Assembly (NCBI GenBank): GCA_000431815.1
Contig: FR889211.1
Location: 1 to 32,308, forward strand
Direction of reading: 5' to 3'
From: Butyrivibrio sp. CAG:318
GTDB lineage: Bacteria > Bacillota > Clostridia > Lachnospirales > Lachnospiraceae
DNA: 32,308 bases
Below the pieces are notes generated by a model. It was not told the origin of the DNA. It saw only the letters and a program-made list of their open reading frames with translations, and ran no database searches. Every line of letters begins with the position of its first letter. The first letter of the stretch is position 1. Shown piece after piece: positions 22,511-31,776 of this stretch. Both the position numbers and the translations under genes were made by a program.

Positions 22511-22906
22511 CTACCTTGATGCAGACTGTGGTGCATTGGCGTTCTTCATGACTTCTTTCCATGTATCGCGCATGGTTCTTAAATGTTCAAGAACTTCTTC
22601 CAATATATCCTTGTCTTTCTTGATATTCGCCTCAACAAGTCTTCTTAAGATATACTCATACACTGTGTCAAACTCCTTGGCTACCGGATATTTGTGATCC
22701 AGTGATGCCCTGAGTTCTTCTATGATGCGCTGGGTCTTCATAAGATTATTATGCGCACCCATAACATCATCCTTCTCTATCGACATAATGGCTTTGTTGA
22801 CAAACTTAATGGCCCCTTCATACAACATAAGTGTAAGCTCTGCCGGTGTTGCCGTCATAACCTTGCTTCTCAGATATGCATTATAGCCTTCTGCATTATT
22901 TACCAT
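22511..22906 (-). CDS. fliS: Flagellin export chaperone FliS
   Basis: 131-residue cytoplasmic chaperone that binds the C-terminal end of flagellin and prevents premature polymerisation. Family marks are AEGYNAYLRSKVMTATPAEL (residues 5-24), LMLYEGAIKFVNKA (27-40), the NLMKTQRIIEELRASLD helix (54-70) and the YEYILRRLVEANIKKD helix near 83. The length matches FliS (about 120-135). GGAGG lies before the ATG. It lies 33 bases after fliD. In B. subtilis FliS also ties flagellin secretion to the FliW/CsrA switch; both partners are encoded nearby. Confidence 0.95.
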   Translation of the reverse strand: MVNNAEGYNAYLRSKVMTATPAELTLMLYEGAIKFVNKAIMSIEKDDVMGAHNNLMKTQRIIEELRASLDHKYPVAKEFDTVYEYILRRLVEANIKKDKDILEEVLEHLRTMRDTWKEVMKNANAPQSASR

Positions 22907-22939
22907 TATATTTCCTCCGTGTTATAACGATCCAGCCGT

Positions 22940-24871
22940 TTAATTTCCAAATAAGCTTGAAAGCTGTGATGTCTGCGACTGCAGTTTGGAAAGAGCACTC
23001 TCCATTTTAGCGAACTTCTTGTAATACGAATCCTCTATATCTTTAAGTTTCTCTTCCCATTCGCTTACCTTCTTCTTATAGTCACTGTACTGGCTTGACA
23101 TTTCCTTGTCATTGTAGATAGTGAACGCGCTGCTAAGTGGTGTAGCGGACATCTTGTCGCTTAACGCATCATACAGATTCTGCGAAAGTGTCTGGAAATA
23201 TTCCATAACTGTATCAGGATCGTTGGCAATAGCTGCCATAAGTTTATCGGAATTGGTCGATGTCAGGCTGTCATCCGGGTCTCCATCAATATGGAATTTA
23301 CCTCTGTCCTTCTGTTCTGTTGTAAAATAGCCTCCTGTAGCGATGCCAAAAGATGCTATATTATATTTAACTCCGTCTTTCTCAATGGAAGTTGAGTAAA
23401 ATACATTCTTGAGTGCCGATGATATGCCTCCGAGCGTTCCGTCTTTACGAAGAAGAGCTTTCTTGATCTTATCTTCCCACTCTTCTATCTGCTTGTCAGT
23501 CATCGCTTCTTTCTCATCATTGGTAAGCGGTTCATATCCCTTCGCCGATTCAGCATAATACTGTTCGTCGATATTGCCGATCATCTCATTATAGCCCTTA
23601 AGAAGTTCCTTGATCTTATCGTAGATTCCCTGGGTATCTACGGATGTCGTTATGGTAACCGCGCTCTGTGTTGTATTCTTAGCATCAATTGTAAGGCCGT
23701 TGATTGAGAATGAGTTCGTGCTTCCTGTAAAAGTAGCTCCGTTAAGCTTAATCTCTGCATCCTGGGCAACAATTCGCGCAGAATCCGCTGAGTTGGTATA
23801 TATTCCTTCATTCACTATCTTCTGCGCTGCCGCAATTTCGCCATTGACCTGTTTGGTTATACTATCCTTGATCTTGGCATTTGCCTCGTCCATGGAAACA
23901 GCAAGTTTGGAAGAATCTGCAAGAAGTGCATTGTTGTCATCAAGTTCCTTGGTATACTTGGTGATTTTATCATTAAGCTCATCCTTGGCCTTGTTGTATT
24001 CTTCTTCAGTCTTATAATCATCTTCCCATTTGTAATCGTCCGCTGTAATCTCCTTCAGCTTGGATTCGGCAGATTCTTTATTGGACTTGGCACTCTTGGC
24101 AAGTCCTTCTATATATTTAGTGTAGCTCTCGGTTGTGTACTTGGCTTTCTCATACCTGGATGAGATTACGTCATCAGCATTGGCGGATGCCATCTTCTTA
24201 TAATATGCAACCTCGGCACTTTCATCACCGTTAACATCCGCTGCCGAGTAAAGGCCTAATTTCTGCAATGCGGCAATTCCTGCCTCATCGCCTGCCGTAA
24301 GTGTAAATTCACCTTCGGCTCCGGATTTCGATGAACTTACAAAAAATCTCTGGCTTGTGGCGTCAAAGTTAACACTCACATCTGTACCTTTTAACTTGGA
24401 TGCAAGTCCCGAAAGTGTAGTATCTCCGTCAAGTGTCACAAATGTATCATTAATCTTAAGGGTACCATCGGTAATGCCAAGCTCGCTTAACTTGGTATTG
24501 GCCGATACCTTGGCACCGTTTGTGTCTGTAACCTTACCGCCTGTCAGATAACCTGATGTGGCAAGTCTCGTAACCTCAAGCGACTGGGTGCTTGCCGTTG
24601 CTCCACTTGCTGCTTTGACAGTGGCTATTGTAGTATCTGATATTGATGCCGATCTTAAGTTATATCCCGAAGAATATCTCATTTTGGAAAGAGTACTTGT
24701 GTAAAAGCTGTATACCTTGGTATTGGTATTTTTCCATGCACTCATCTTCCATTCATGTTTGGTCTTAGCCTTTACGTATTTATCTTTCTTGGTCGAATAT
24801 GCGGACACAAGTTCTTTAACCATAGCATCGGTATCAAGTCCTGAATTAAGTCCTGTAAGTCTTATCGCCAT
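22940..24871 (-). CDS. fliD: Flagellar filament cap protein FliD
   Basis: 643-residue hook-associated protein 2, which sits at the filament tip and folds new flagellin subunits. The N-terminus IRLTGLNSGLDTDAMVKELV is the family signature and the C-terminal 45 residues are the amphipathic D0 helix (KFAKMESALSKLQSQTSQLSSLFGN region). It is longer than the 450-510 residues usual in model bacteria. The excess is a charged, Lys/Glu/Tyr-rich helical segment around residues 220-340 (for example YKTEEEYNKAKDELNDK). That segment is probably an extra domain on the outer face. TAGGAGAGA lies before the ATG. It is preceded by flaG by 14 bases and followed by fliS in the same transcript. Confidence 0.95.
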   Translation of the reverse strand: MAIRLTGLNSGLDTDAMVKELVSAYSTKKDKYVKAKTKHEWKMSAWKNTNTKVYSFYTSTLSKMRYSSGYNLRSASISDTTIATVKAASGATASTQSLEVTRLATSGYLTGGKVTDTNGAKVSANTKLSELGITDGTLKINDTFVTLDGDTTLSGLASKLKGTDVSVNFDATSQRFFVSSSKSGAEGEFTLTAGDEAGIAALQKLGLYSAADVNGDESAEVAYYKKMASANADDVISSRYEKAKYTTESYTKYIEGLAKSAKSNKESAESKLKEITADDYKWEDDYKTEEEYNKAKDELNDKITKYTKELDDNNALLADSSKLAVSMDEANAKIKDSITKQVNGEIAAAQKIVNEGIYTNSADSARIVAQDAEIKLNGATFTGSTNSFSINGLTIDAKNTTQSAVTITTSVDTQGIYDKIKELLKGYNEMIGNIDEQYYAESAKGYEPLTNDEKEAMTDKQIEEWEDKIKKALLRKDGTLGGISSALKNVFYSTSIEKDGVKYNIASFGIATGGYFTTEQKDRGKFHIDGDPDDSLTSTNSDKLMAAIANDPDTVMEYFQTLSQNLYDALSDKMSATPLSSAFTIYNDKEMSSQYSDYKKKVSEWEEKLKDIEDSYYKKFAKMESALSKLQSQTSQLSSLFGN

Positions 24872-24885
24872 AATATCTCTCCTAT

Positions 24886-25284
24886 CTATCCTCTTTCATC
24901 AAGGAACATTCCTGCAAGTTCCCAGACCTTCGCTATCATATCAAGAGTCTCCTCAGCCGGGAACTCCTTGATTACCTTATCCGAGTCCTTGTCAACTATT
25001 TTGATGGTTACACGGTTCGTCTTCTCATGATAGCCGTATTCAGCTATTGTATTAGGGTTAATCTTCTTATTAATGTCTGAAATAGCCTGCTTAATCGTCT
25101 TATCGGAAGGTGTATTGCCTACTGCCTTTTCCTCCGAGTAACGGTCGTCCTGATTAACTGTGCTCTGTTCTGTAGATGCTGCCGCTTCACTTGTGCTAGT
25201 AAAATCCGGCTTCGAAATCGGAGCACTGACATCCATTGTCCTATACGATTTCGAGCTGTCATTAGAAATTGAATCAATTGTCAT
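24886..25284 (-). CDS. flaG: FlaG family flagellar protein
   Basis: 132-residue protein. The first 65 residues are Ser/Thr/Asp-rich and disordered, and the C-terminal half carries the FlaG domain (IKQAISDINKKINPNT, TIKIVDKDSDKVIKEFPAEE, LDMIAKVWELAGMF). FlaG is known to affect filament length in some bacteria; its exact role is unsettled. The ATG at 25284 has GGAGG seven bases upstream and is preferred over the frame start at 25311. It is the first gene of the flaG-fliD-fliS-fliT operon and is preceded by its own sigma-28 promoter, which overlaps the very end of the csrA region. Confidence 0.92.
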   Translation of the reverse strand: MTIDSISNDSSKSYRTMDVSAPISKPDFTSTSEAAASTEQSTVNQDDRYSEEKAVGNTPSDKTIKQAISDINKKINPNTIAEYGYHEKTNRVTIKIVDKDSDKVIKEFPAEETLDMIAKVWELAGMFLDERG

Positions 25285-25332
25285 TATAACACCTCCATGT
25301 GCCTTTAACAAAACTCTATGTTTCTTTTACTT

Positions 25333-25359
25333 ATTTCGGCTGTGTGCCAAAAATAGTTA
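25333..25359 (-). promoter_or_regulatory. Sigma-28 promoter of the flaG-fliD-fliS operon
   Basis: TAAC (25359-25356), 15 bases, GCCGAAAT (25340-25333); one mismatch to GCCGATAT. It lies just past the csrA stop codon, about 50 bases before the flaG ATG. Confidence 0.78.
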
Positions 25360-25362
25360 ATA

Positions 25363-25581
25363 TTATTTAAGCAAATTTTTCAATGCTTCCATACCGGATG
25401 CCTTGCTTGCTGCCTCATTCGATTCCTGTATCTGAAGATACACTTCCTTGCGGTATACGGGTACGCTCTTAGGCGCCGTAATACCTATTTTAACCTGATC
25501 GCCCTTAATCTCAAGGATGGTAATTTCAGTATCATTATTGATTACAATGGATTCATTCTTTTTTCTTGATAATGCTAGCAT
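25363..25581 (-). CDS. csrA: Carbon storage regulator CsrA
   Basis: 72-residue RNA-binding dimeric translational regulator. It begins LALSRKKNESIVI, the RNA-binding first strand, followed by ITILEIKGDQVKIGITAP and the second RNA-contact segment VPVYRKEVY. The C-terminal tail of about 20 residues (EAASKASGMEALKNLLK) is longer than in E. coli CsrA and typical of Gram-positive forms. The ATG overlaps the last 7 bases of fliW and uses GGAGG within it. Its probable main target is the flagellin leader described at 21874-21907. FliW, encoded directly upstream, is its protein antagonist. Confidence 0.96.
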   Translation of the reverse strand: MLALSRKKNESIVINNDTEITILEIKGDQVKIGITAPKSVPVYRKEVYLQIQESNEAASKASGMEALKNLLK

Positions 25582-26045
25582 TTACCTTCCTCCTTCTTAA
25601 GACTCTGGACATAATCGTAGACATTATATCTTACCTGATATTCTTCGTTGTTCACTATTATCTGGCAGCCCTTTCTGGTATCAGTATTGATAACAAGTGG
25701 TGCTTTTAAGTTAGCTGTCATCTTGGTAAGGTCTGAAGGAACCGTAAGTACCACAAGCACAAATACATCCTCCGGCTTATCTATTCCACCGATTGACTCA
25801 AGCAACTCATCTTCGACTACCGGATTATATCCGTTGCATATATGTGTCGGGTCGGCAACAGGGAATGCAAGTTCCGGCTCTTCCATTGACTGAAGCCACA
25901 TTATGCTCTTTGAAGATTCCTTCTCCGCATCAAAAATAAGTGCATATTTATGATGTTCTTCAAATCCTATTATGCCGTTTTTAAAATCGATGACCTTATC
26001 GTCTTCAACATCTATTTCTCCAAACAATCTGGAATTAATCTGCAT
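25575..26045 (-). CDS. fliW: Flagellar assembly factor FliW
   Basis: 156-residue cytoplasmic protein, a close match in length and pattern to FliW: QINSRLFGEIDVEDDKVIDF, NGIIGFEEHHKYAL near residue 24-37, AFPVADPTHICNGYNP near 59-74 and LKAPLVINTDTRKGCQII near 113. In B. subtilis FliW binds either flagellin or CsrA. When flagellin is exported, FliW is freed to sequester CsrA and flagellin translation rises. GGAG lies before the ATG, 19 bases after flgL, and the gene overlaps csrA by 7 bases. The full switch (flagellin, FliS, FliW, CsrA and a leader with CsrA-type sites) is present here. Confidence 0.96.
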   Translation of the reverse strand: MQINSRLFGEIDVEDDKVIDFKNGIIGFEEHHKYALIFDAEKESSKSIMWLQSMEEPELAFPVADPTHICNGYNPVVEDELLESIGGIDKPEDVFVLVVLTVPSDLTKMTANLKAPLVINTDTRKGCQIIVNNEEYQVRYNVYDYVQSLKKEEGKC

Positions 26046-26064
26046 GTCTACCTTCTCCTTTTAT

Positions 26065-27531
26065 TTAGATATAATCAAGCAATGACTGTTTTACGCACGA
26101 GGCTGCCGCATTAAGTGCAGCCTGATAAAGTGTCTTGGCCGATGTATAATTTACTACTATCTCTTCCAGATCTGCATCCTCATTCTGTGACTTAAGATCC
26201 TTAAATGTCGTCTGCTGCTCGGTAAGTCTGCTCTTGGCAAGGGTAAGTCTCGCATCTCTTGCACCAAGATCCGCTATCTGTAAGTCAACCGACTGCTGAT
26301 ATGCTTTAACTCTCGGCATTTCCTTGGAAAAAAGCTTCTTCATGCTGTCCTTGGCATAGTCAAGTTCTTTATTCGATGCATCTATCATTGTCTGTATTTT
26401 GTCTTTCTCTGCATCTGAATATACCGTGCTCTCTTTCATTGACTTAAGTTTAGCTATCTTGTCTTCTATGTCGGAAACCTGCTGCAATGCGTTACACATA
26501 TCGTCAACATCTCTTGCAATGTCATGGCTCAATGTCTGGTTGCCGAGTGTATTGACTTGAAGATCCTGCGAATAATTAATGGTGTATGTAATATATTGTC
26601 CGCCATCCTTCTGATGATATTCCTTAATATCAGCCGGATCAGTTATGTCCTGACACTCATAATACATCTCAGGCCTTGCGTCTCCCTTGGCAAAGCCTTC
26701 CTTCTCATATGTAAACTCTATATCTTTGGCATCTTTGACTGTCTCATACATATTATCCGATACGAACAATTCGCCTGTATCATATACATAATAGAAATCA
26801 TCAGTGGCTTTACCGTTTTCAAGAAGTTCCTGATACTCATTGTATGTTACCGCTGTAGGAGTATAATCTGTTCCATCCACACTTATCGCTCCGAAATTAT
26901 CTTTGGAACAACCCGAGTATGCAAGTCTTAATCTGTATACTTTATCAGCTTCAGGCATATCTGCAGCCGGGATGTCTGTTATGTTGGTAACATCAACGGA
27001 TTTCTTCATAATACTTACCTGATCCATATCTGAAGCATTTAACTTCTGCGGAATTCTGTACTTCAGTGATGCAGCCTCGGTCGCATCCGTAAATGTAAAC
27101 GATGTATCCGTTCTGTATCCTGTAAAACAATATCTTCCGGCATAGTTGGCATTGGCCTCTGTATACACAGCTTCTTTATACTGGTTAAGGACCTGGATTA
27201 TCGCGCTTCTGTTCTCAATTGTAAACTGGTCGGATGCGCCCTGCGTACATAACTCGTAAATATCTCCAAGCGCACTGTCCATATTGTCAAGGGCGCTCTC
27301 GGTTATTCCGATCCATGATTCAGCCTCAGGAATATTGTTGGTAAGATACATACTTATCTCTGACAGACTTGAACGGAGAGAAAGAGCTCTGATTGCAATA
27401 ATCGGGTCGTCCGAAGGTCTTGTTATTTTCTTCTCGGTACCCATCTGATTCTCAGCACTGCTTAAGTTCGTCTTGGAACCATTAACATTACGCATTGTTG
27501 AATTTATCATCATTGTGTTGGTAATTCTCAT
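26065..27531 (-). CDS. flgL: Hook-filament junction protein FlgL
   Basis: 488-residue HAP3. The N-terminal MRITNTMMINSTMRNVN and LSSAENQMGTEKKITRPSDDP are the flagellin-like D0/D1 signature. The C-terminal helices (QSVDLQIADLGARDARLTLAKSRL split about residue 430, then the end ALNAAASCVKQSLLDYI) pair with them. The middle (about 165-330) is a Tyr/Asp-rich inserted domain that makes it longer than the roughly 300 residues of enteric FlgL. It follows the second flgK gene by 17 bases in the same operon, and fliW lies 19 bases downstream. Confidence 0.94.
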   Translation of the reverse strand: MRITNTMMINSTMRNVNGSKTNLSSAENQMGTEKKITRPSDDPIIAIRALSLRSSLSEISMYLTNNIPEAESWIGITESALDNMDSALGDIYELCTQGASDQFTIENRSAIIQVLNQYKEAVYTEANANYAGRYCFTGYRTDTSFTFTDATEAASLKYRIPQKLNASDMDQVSIMKKSVDVTNITDIPAADMPEADKVYRLRLAYSGCSKDNFGAISVDGTDYTPTAVTYNEYQELLENGKATDDFYYVYDTGELFVSDNMYETVKDAKDIEFTYEKEGFAKGDARPEMYYECQDITDPADIKEYHQKDGGQYITYTINYSQDLQVNTLGNQTLSHDIARDVDDMCNALQQVSDIEDKIAKLKSMKESTVYSDAEKDKIQTMIDASNKELDYAKDSMKKLFSKEMPRVKAYQQSVDLQIADLGARDARLTLAKSRLTEQQTTFKDLKSQNEDADLEEIVVNYTSAKTLYQAALNAAASCVKQSLLDYI

Positions 27532-27548
27532 TATCTCATCCTCCTGTC

Positions 27549-29174
27549 TTATACTCCGGTTTCCTGAATCAACTTGTCATATATTTCCTGCATTACCGAA
27601 ACTACCTTGGATGCAAGGCTGTATGCTTCTTTAAATTTAACCATATCAACAGCTTCTTCGTCTTCATCGACGCCGCCGACCGAAAGTCTCTGGTTATTGA
27701 TAGTATCTTTGATATTATTATAATTGGATGCAAATGTTTTCGCCCTTGCAGTATCTATATAAGCTACCGATACCATTGACTGAAGATATTCAAGGAAAGT
27801 ACCGTTATTAATGGTGTCTTTCTCCTTTAAAGCATAAAGTGCATCAGCCATATCGCTGTTCGCTGCGCCCTGTGCATCATCAAATGAATACGGAAGAAGT
27901 GAAACATCTCTTATTATATCCGGATTAACCGTAACACTTGCAGCCGAAATATATTCTTCACCGTATTTGGATGTAAAGAAATCTATCGGCGGTTCACCGT
28001 TTCTGTCGCCTTTAGCGATAATCGCATTAAATTCCGACGTTATTGCCCTTACAAATTCATTAAGCTGTGACTGATAATATGGCACTCCTTTGTAATCCGA
28101 ATTGCGGTACTGGTCAACGTAAACTGTCAGTTCTTTCGTATATCCCTGCGCCTTATACTGTTCATATTCGGTTTCGGTCAGATTCTGTACATCAACCACT
28201 TTGCCGTTGGCATCCTTTAAGAAATTACCGTCAGCATCCTTCAATCCGACTACCTCATAGCAGTCATTACAGCCATCACGTACATCTATTGCTGCTTTTA
28301 AGGAACCGCTTAAACTGCTCCTGTACATATTGAATTCCATTCCATTGTTCCACGAAAGCTCCACAAGACCGTTTATATCGCTTGCATTACGCTTGTCTCC
28401 CGTCTCCCTTGGAGTGCATACAATCTGGTTATAATCATATCCGTCAACAAGCGAGTATCCGTCAACGTATACGCAGAATTCAGTAACTCCGTTGCCAACC
28501 TCAGTCTCTTTAACCGTCGTATTAATGTATCCCGATAATTCGTCTATCAATAATGCTCTCGCATCACGAAGATCATTGGCTGCGCCCCCGTTAACCTCGA
28601 TCGTATTGATCTGCTTGTTAAGAGATGCTATTTCCTGTGCAACCGTGTTAATCGCATTGGCTGTCGACTTAACCTCGTCATCAGCCTGTCTCTGGACGGA
28701 ATTAAGATTGGTTGTCATAGTATTAAAAAATTCCGATATGCTCTGTGAGTAATTAACAAGCTGGTTTCTTGCCACAACGCTGTGCGGATCCTTGGTCAGG
28801 GCGTTTACCGCTTCAAAAAGATTCTTATATTCTGTAGTAAATCCGTCAAGATTAAACTCATCAAGGTAATCCTCTATGAGTGTCGTATAAGATTCAAGTG
28901 TTGAATAATTACCACAGACTGAATTATTATTCCAATATTTGGTATCATAATATGAACTTCTCAACTGCTTAATCTCGGTAACGCTTACGCCGGTTCCTAC
29001 AGTACCGTAGTTAGTATAAACCCTGATTGCGGATGATGCTTCCTGAACAGTCTGCTGCTTAGTATATCCCTTTGTGTTGACATTGGAGATATTATGTGCC
29101 GCAGTGTTGATCGCAATACCGCTTGCTCCGAGACCTGATGATGCAATTGTAAGTCCAAAAAAAGTATTAGCCAT
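27549..29174 (-). CDS. flgK2: Hook-filament junction protein FlgK, second copy
   Basis: 541-residue HAP1 homolog. The N-terminal GLTIASSGLGASGIAINTAAHNISNVNTKGYTKQQ (read as GLTIASSGLGASGI and AAHNISNVNTKGYTKQ) carries the ANNxxNxxTxGY motif of rod/hook family proteins, here AHNISNVNTKGY. The C-terminal helix MVKFKEAYSLASKVVSVMQEIYDKL is the matching D0 strand. The central region has a possible metal or disulfide pair, GCNDC. It overlaps the upstream flgK by 1 base (TAATG). Two adjacent FlgK-type proteins of similar size but low identity suggest that the junction is built from two kinds of HAP1. Confidence 0.92.
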   Translation of the reverse strand: MANTFFGLTIASSGLGASGIAINTAAHNISNVNTKGYTKQQTVQEASSAIRVYTNYGTVGTGVSVTEIKQLRSSYYDTKYWNNNSVCGNYSTLESYTTLIEDYLDEFNLDGFTTEYKNLFEAVNALTKDPHSVVARNQLVNYSQSISEFFNTMTTNLNSVQRQADDEVKSTANAINTVAQEIASLNKQINTIEVNGGAANDLRDARALLIDELSGYINTTVKETEVGNGVTEFCVYVDGYSLVDGYDYNQIVCTPRETGDKRNASDINGLVELSWNNGMEFNMYRSSLSGSLKAAIDVRDGCNDCYEVVGLKDADGNFLKDANGKVVDVQNLTETEYEQYKAQGYTKELTVYVDQYRNSDYKGVPYYQSQLNEFVRAITSEFNAIIAKGDRNGEPPIDFFTSKYGEEYISAASVTVNPDIIRDVSLLPYSFDDAQGAANSDMADALYALKEKDTINNGTFLEYLQSMVSVAYIDTARAKTFASNYNNIKDTINNQRLSVGGVDEDEEAVDMVKFKEAYSLASKVVSVMQEIYDKLIQETGV

Positions 29175-30904
29175 TATCTCGCTCCTGTTCTGTTGATCAA
29201 TGTTTCTATCATATCGCTGACAACGTTAACATATCTTGATGCAGCGTTATACGCCTGCTGATATTTAATCATGCTTCCGAGTTCCTCGTCAGAAGAAACT
29301 CCCATTACTTCCTGCCGCTTGTCATCAAGCTGGCTGGCGAGTTTGCTTTCATTGTCCGCCATGCTCTTATATATCTTACCTGTGGTGGCAACATCAAGCG
29401 TCATCGTCTCATAAAACTCCTCAAACGTCAGTCCGTGAAGTCCTCCGTTATAGTGAAGAGTCTTATCATTAAATATATTAACAAGATCCTTGGCGAGGTC
29501 ATAATCATCTGCGCCATCTCTTGTCGTAAGTGCCATTTTGGAATAATCCTTCAATATATCGCTGTTGACCGTAATATTGTTAATAGAATATGCCGACCTG
29601 TTGCCAAAAGTATTGGTATCATTGCGGACGTACATTGCCTTGCCGTCGATTACCTGTTCGGTATACCTTTCGGTATAATTTCTTGTAAAAAGTTCAATAC
29701 CGGTACTTCCGTCCTTCGCTAACGGAGCCTTATCGGTATCAAGTATTGTATACTGCGTACCGTCCGCTGCCGTATATGTAGTCTCCGGGCAGAAAATATC
29801 ATTTATTTTCTCAACCATTCCGCTTATCAGCTTATCAAAATTAGCAAGTGTATTGACAATAATAGATGTGTCGCAGCACTCCTTATATCTGTTATATTCA
29901 CTGAGTGCATCCTTGTAATCCTGGTCGTTAACGCCTCCTGCATAATCTGCCGGATCCGGTTCTACCATACTTGCTGCTGTCGGGCTTAATGTTCCTCTGG
30001 CAACCAGAAGGCCTTTAAGGCCACCGATATCTGTATTATCCTCAGTAGAAATTGTAGTATTGAGGTTATACACCGGCTGATCCGCCATACCTCTCCATAC
30101 CGGTTTAGCGAAATTGGAGCCTTCTATCTTCTCGCATCCCATATAATTAACCGACAGATCGTCTACAAAATGCACACCTTCAACGGACACTTCCACAACT
30201 CCGTTGCTGTCTTCTTTATATGATATCCTGCAATATTTTGAAAGTTCATCGAGAAGATTGTCTCTCTTATCGCGCAGATCCATGGCCTGTTCAACATCAT
30301 TGGCTTCTATACGCGATATTCTTTGATTCAGGTTCCTGATTGTATCGCCTATTTCATTAATCCTGTTAACTGTGCTGACTACCTCATCATCAATTGTCTT
30401 CTGATATTTGACAAGGCCGTTATATATCAACTGGGATTTATCGATAAATTCGACCGCGCTCTGTGCAAGTGCTGCTCTTGAAACAAGATTGCCCGGTGCC
30501 TCTGCCACCTTATTGATAGATTCCCGCAAATCCGAAATCGCACTCTGGAATGCAATTCCTTCAATTCCTTCAACGCTTCCCATCTTAACTTCTATTTCAT
30601 ATACAGAATCGTATAATTTATCATAAAATGTCTGTCTTCCATTCTCTTTACGGTAAGCCATATCAAGAAAGATATCTCTTACATGGCTTATTGTTGACAC
30701 AGCAACACCGAGACCACTCTGTCCCTTGTTAACCGCTGAAGTGGTTGAGACATAGTTATATATGGCATCCTTATTAACGACACCCTGTCTTACATATCCG
30801 GTTGTATTAACATTGGAAAGGTTATTGGCCGTTGTATTAAGCGAATTACTGCTGGTCCTTAATCCTGAAAGTCCAATATATAATCCAGTCATCATGCTGC
30901 CCAT
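29174..30904 (-). CDS. flgK: Hook-filament junction protein FlgK, first copy
   Basis: 576-residue HAP1. It begins TGLYIGLSGLRTSSNSLNTT, followed by the ANNLSNVNTTGYVRQ motif, and ends with the D0 helix YQQAYNAASRYVNVVSDMIETLINRTG. Its N- and C-terminal ends are closer to the standard FlgK pattern than those of the second copy, so I take it as the orthologous one. The ATG at 30904 has AAGGAG about ten bases upstream; an in-frame ATG four codons later is possible. It follows flgN by 27 bases and precedes the second flgK with a 1-base overlap. Confidence 0.93.
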   Translation of the reverse strand: MGSMMTGLYIGLSGLRTSSNSLNTTANNLSNVNTTGYVRQGVVNKDAIYNYVSTTSAVNKGQSGLGVAVSTISHVRDIFLDMAYRKENGRQTFYDKLYDSVYEIEVKMGSVEGIEGIAFQSAISDLRESINKVAEAPGNLVSRAALAQSAVEFIDKSQLIYNGLVKYQKTIDDEVVSTVNRINEIGDTIRNLNQRISRIEANDVEQAMDLRDKRDNLLDELSKYCRISYKEDSNGVVEVSVEGVHFVDDLSVNYMGCEKIEGSNFAKPVWRGMADQPVYNLNTTISTEDNTDIGGLKGLLVARGTLSPTAASMVEPDPADYAGGVNDQDYKDALSEYNRYKECCDTSIIVNTLANFDKLISGMVEKINDIFCPETTYTAADGTQYTILDTDKAPLAKDGSTGIELFTRNYTERYTEQVIDGKAMYVRNDTNTFGNRSAYSINNITVNSDILKDYSKMALTTRDGADDYDLAKDLVNIFNDKTLHYNGGLHGLTFEEFYETMTLDVATTGKIYKSMADNESKLASQLDDKRQEVMGVSSDEELGSMIKYQQAYNAASRYVNVVSDMIETLINRTGAR

Positions 30905-30931
30905 TACTGTGTATCTCCTTTATATAAAAAA

Positions 30932-31444
30932 TTACTGCTTCGCATCAAATGAACCACTGGCTCCGAAACTCTCTCCCGTATATCCGGAATCCGAATAATT
31001 CGCGGTTGCCGGTGCCTGTCTCATACTCTGCATTATATTAATCTCAAAGTCTGCCATATCTATTGATTCCTGCAGAAGCTGTTTATTGCTTTCATTAACT
31101 CTGACCATGTTGCCAAGAGTTGTCTTTAACTTATCATGTATCCGCCGGAGTGCGGTGCTCTCTGTTTCCTGACCGGCGAGAAGCTCTGCCAGATGCTCAA
31201 GTGTGAGCGTATCCGGCTTCCTGTTGAGGACCATCGCGATATCGTTCGTCGTCTCCGTCCTCTTCTTCTCAAGTGCGGTTATTCTCTCGACAACCTGCTG
31301 TTCCCTGACAATCATCTCATTTAAGGCCGTTACATTACCTTCCACGATAATTCCCGTCTTCTCCATCGAGAGTTCCAAAAGCGTCTCATATTCAGTATTT
31401 TCTTTGTCGAGAACATCAATAAGTGTATCGATTAAACTTGCCAC
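30932..31444 (-). CDS. flgN: FlgN family flagellar chaperone
   Basis: 170-residue helical protein, the export chaperone for the hook-junction proteins FlgK and FlgL encoded just downstream. It begins SLIDTLIDVLDKENTEYETLLELS with the charged heptads of FlgN, has EQQVVERITALEKKR near 47-61, and ends in a disordered Ser/Gly tail from about residue 140. The start is GTG at 31444 with AGGAG nine bases upstream; an ATG in between is out of frame. It lies 12 bases after flgM, in the usual flgM-flgN-flgK-flgL order. Confidence 0.9.
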   Translation of the reverse strand: MASLIDTLIDVLDKENTEYETLLELSMEKTGIIVEGNVTALNEMIVREQQVVERITALEKKRTETTNDIAMVLNRKPDTLTLEHLAELLAGQETESTALRRIHDKLKTTLGNMVRVNESNKQLLQESIDMADFEINIMQSMRQAPATANYSDSGYTGESFGASGSFDAKQ

Positions 31445-31456
31445 TTGTCATTTCTC

Positions 31457-31735
31457 CTAATAAACTGTCGTATTATATTTAGCTGCAAGCTTCTGTGCCA
31501 ATTCATCAGCGCTCACATTGTATTCTCCTGATGCAATGCGCTCCTTAATTGAGGCAACCTTATCTTCCCTGATATCCGGTGCCGCTGCAACTGCCTGCTT
31601 GGCTATCTGGTAGTCTTTACCAAACTGTGAAATTTCAAGCTTATCACTGCCTTTTGATGCACGTACCTTGCCGGTATGCACCTCGCCCGTTGTTCTGTAT
31701 ATCTGGCTGATCTGGTTATAAGCATCAATTCTCAT
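31457..31735 (-). CDS. flgM: Anti-sigma-28 factor FlgM
   Basis: 92-residue protein that holds sigma-28 inactive until the hook is complete and FlgM is exported. The N-terminal half is disordered (MRIDAYNQISQIYRTTG). The C-terminal half has the FlgM domain: KLEISQFGKDYQIAKQAVA (38-56), DIREDKVASIKERIASGEY and the end VSADELAQKLAAKYNTTVY. The ATG at 31735 has GGAAGGAG upstream; a longer frame to 31816 crosses the promoter and is rejected. It is the first gene of the flgM-flgN-flgK-flgK-flgL-fliW-csrA unit and is driven by a sigma-28 promoter, which makes a feedback loop. Confidence 0.95.
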   Translation of the reverse strand: MRIDAYNQISQIYRTTGEVHTGKVRASKGSDKLEISQFGKDYQIAKQAVAAAPDIREDKVASIKERIASGEYNVSADELAQKLAAKYNTTVY

Positions 31736-31776
31736 AGCTGTCTCTCCTTCCATGAACAGATATTTGTCTAATTTAT

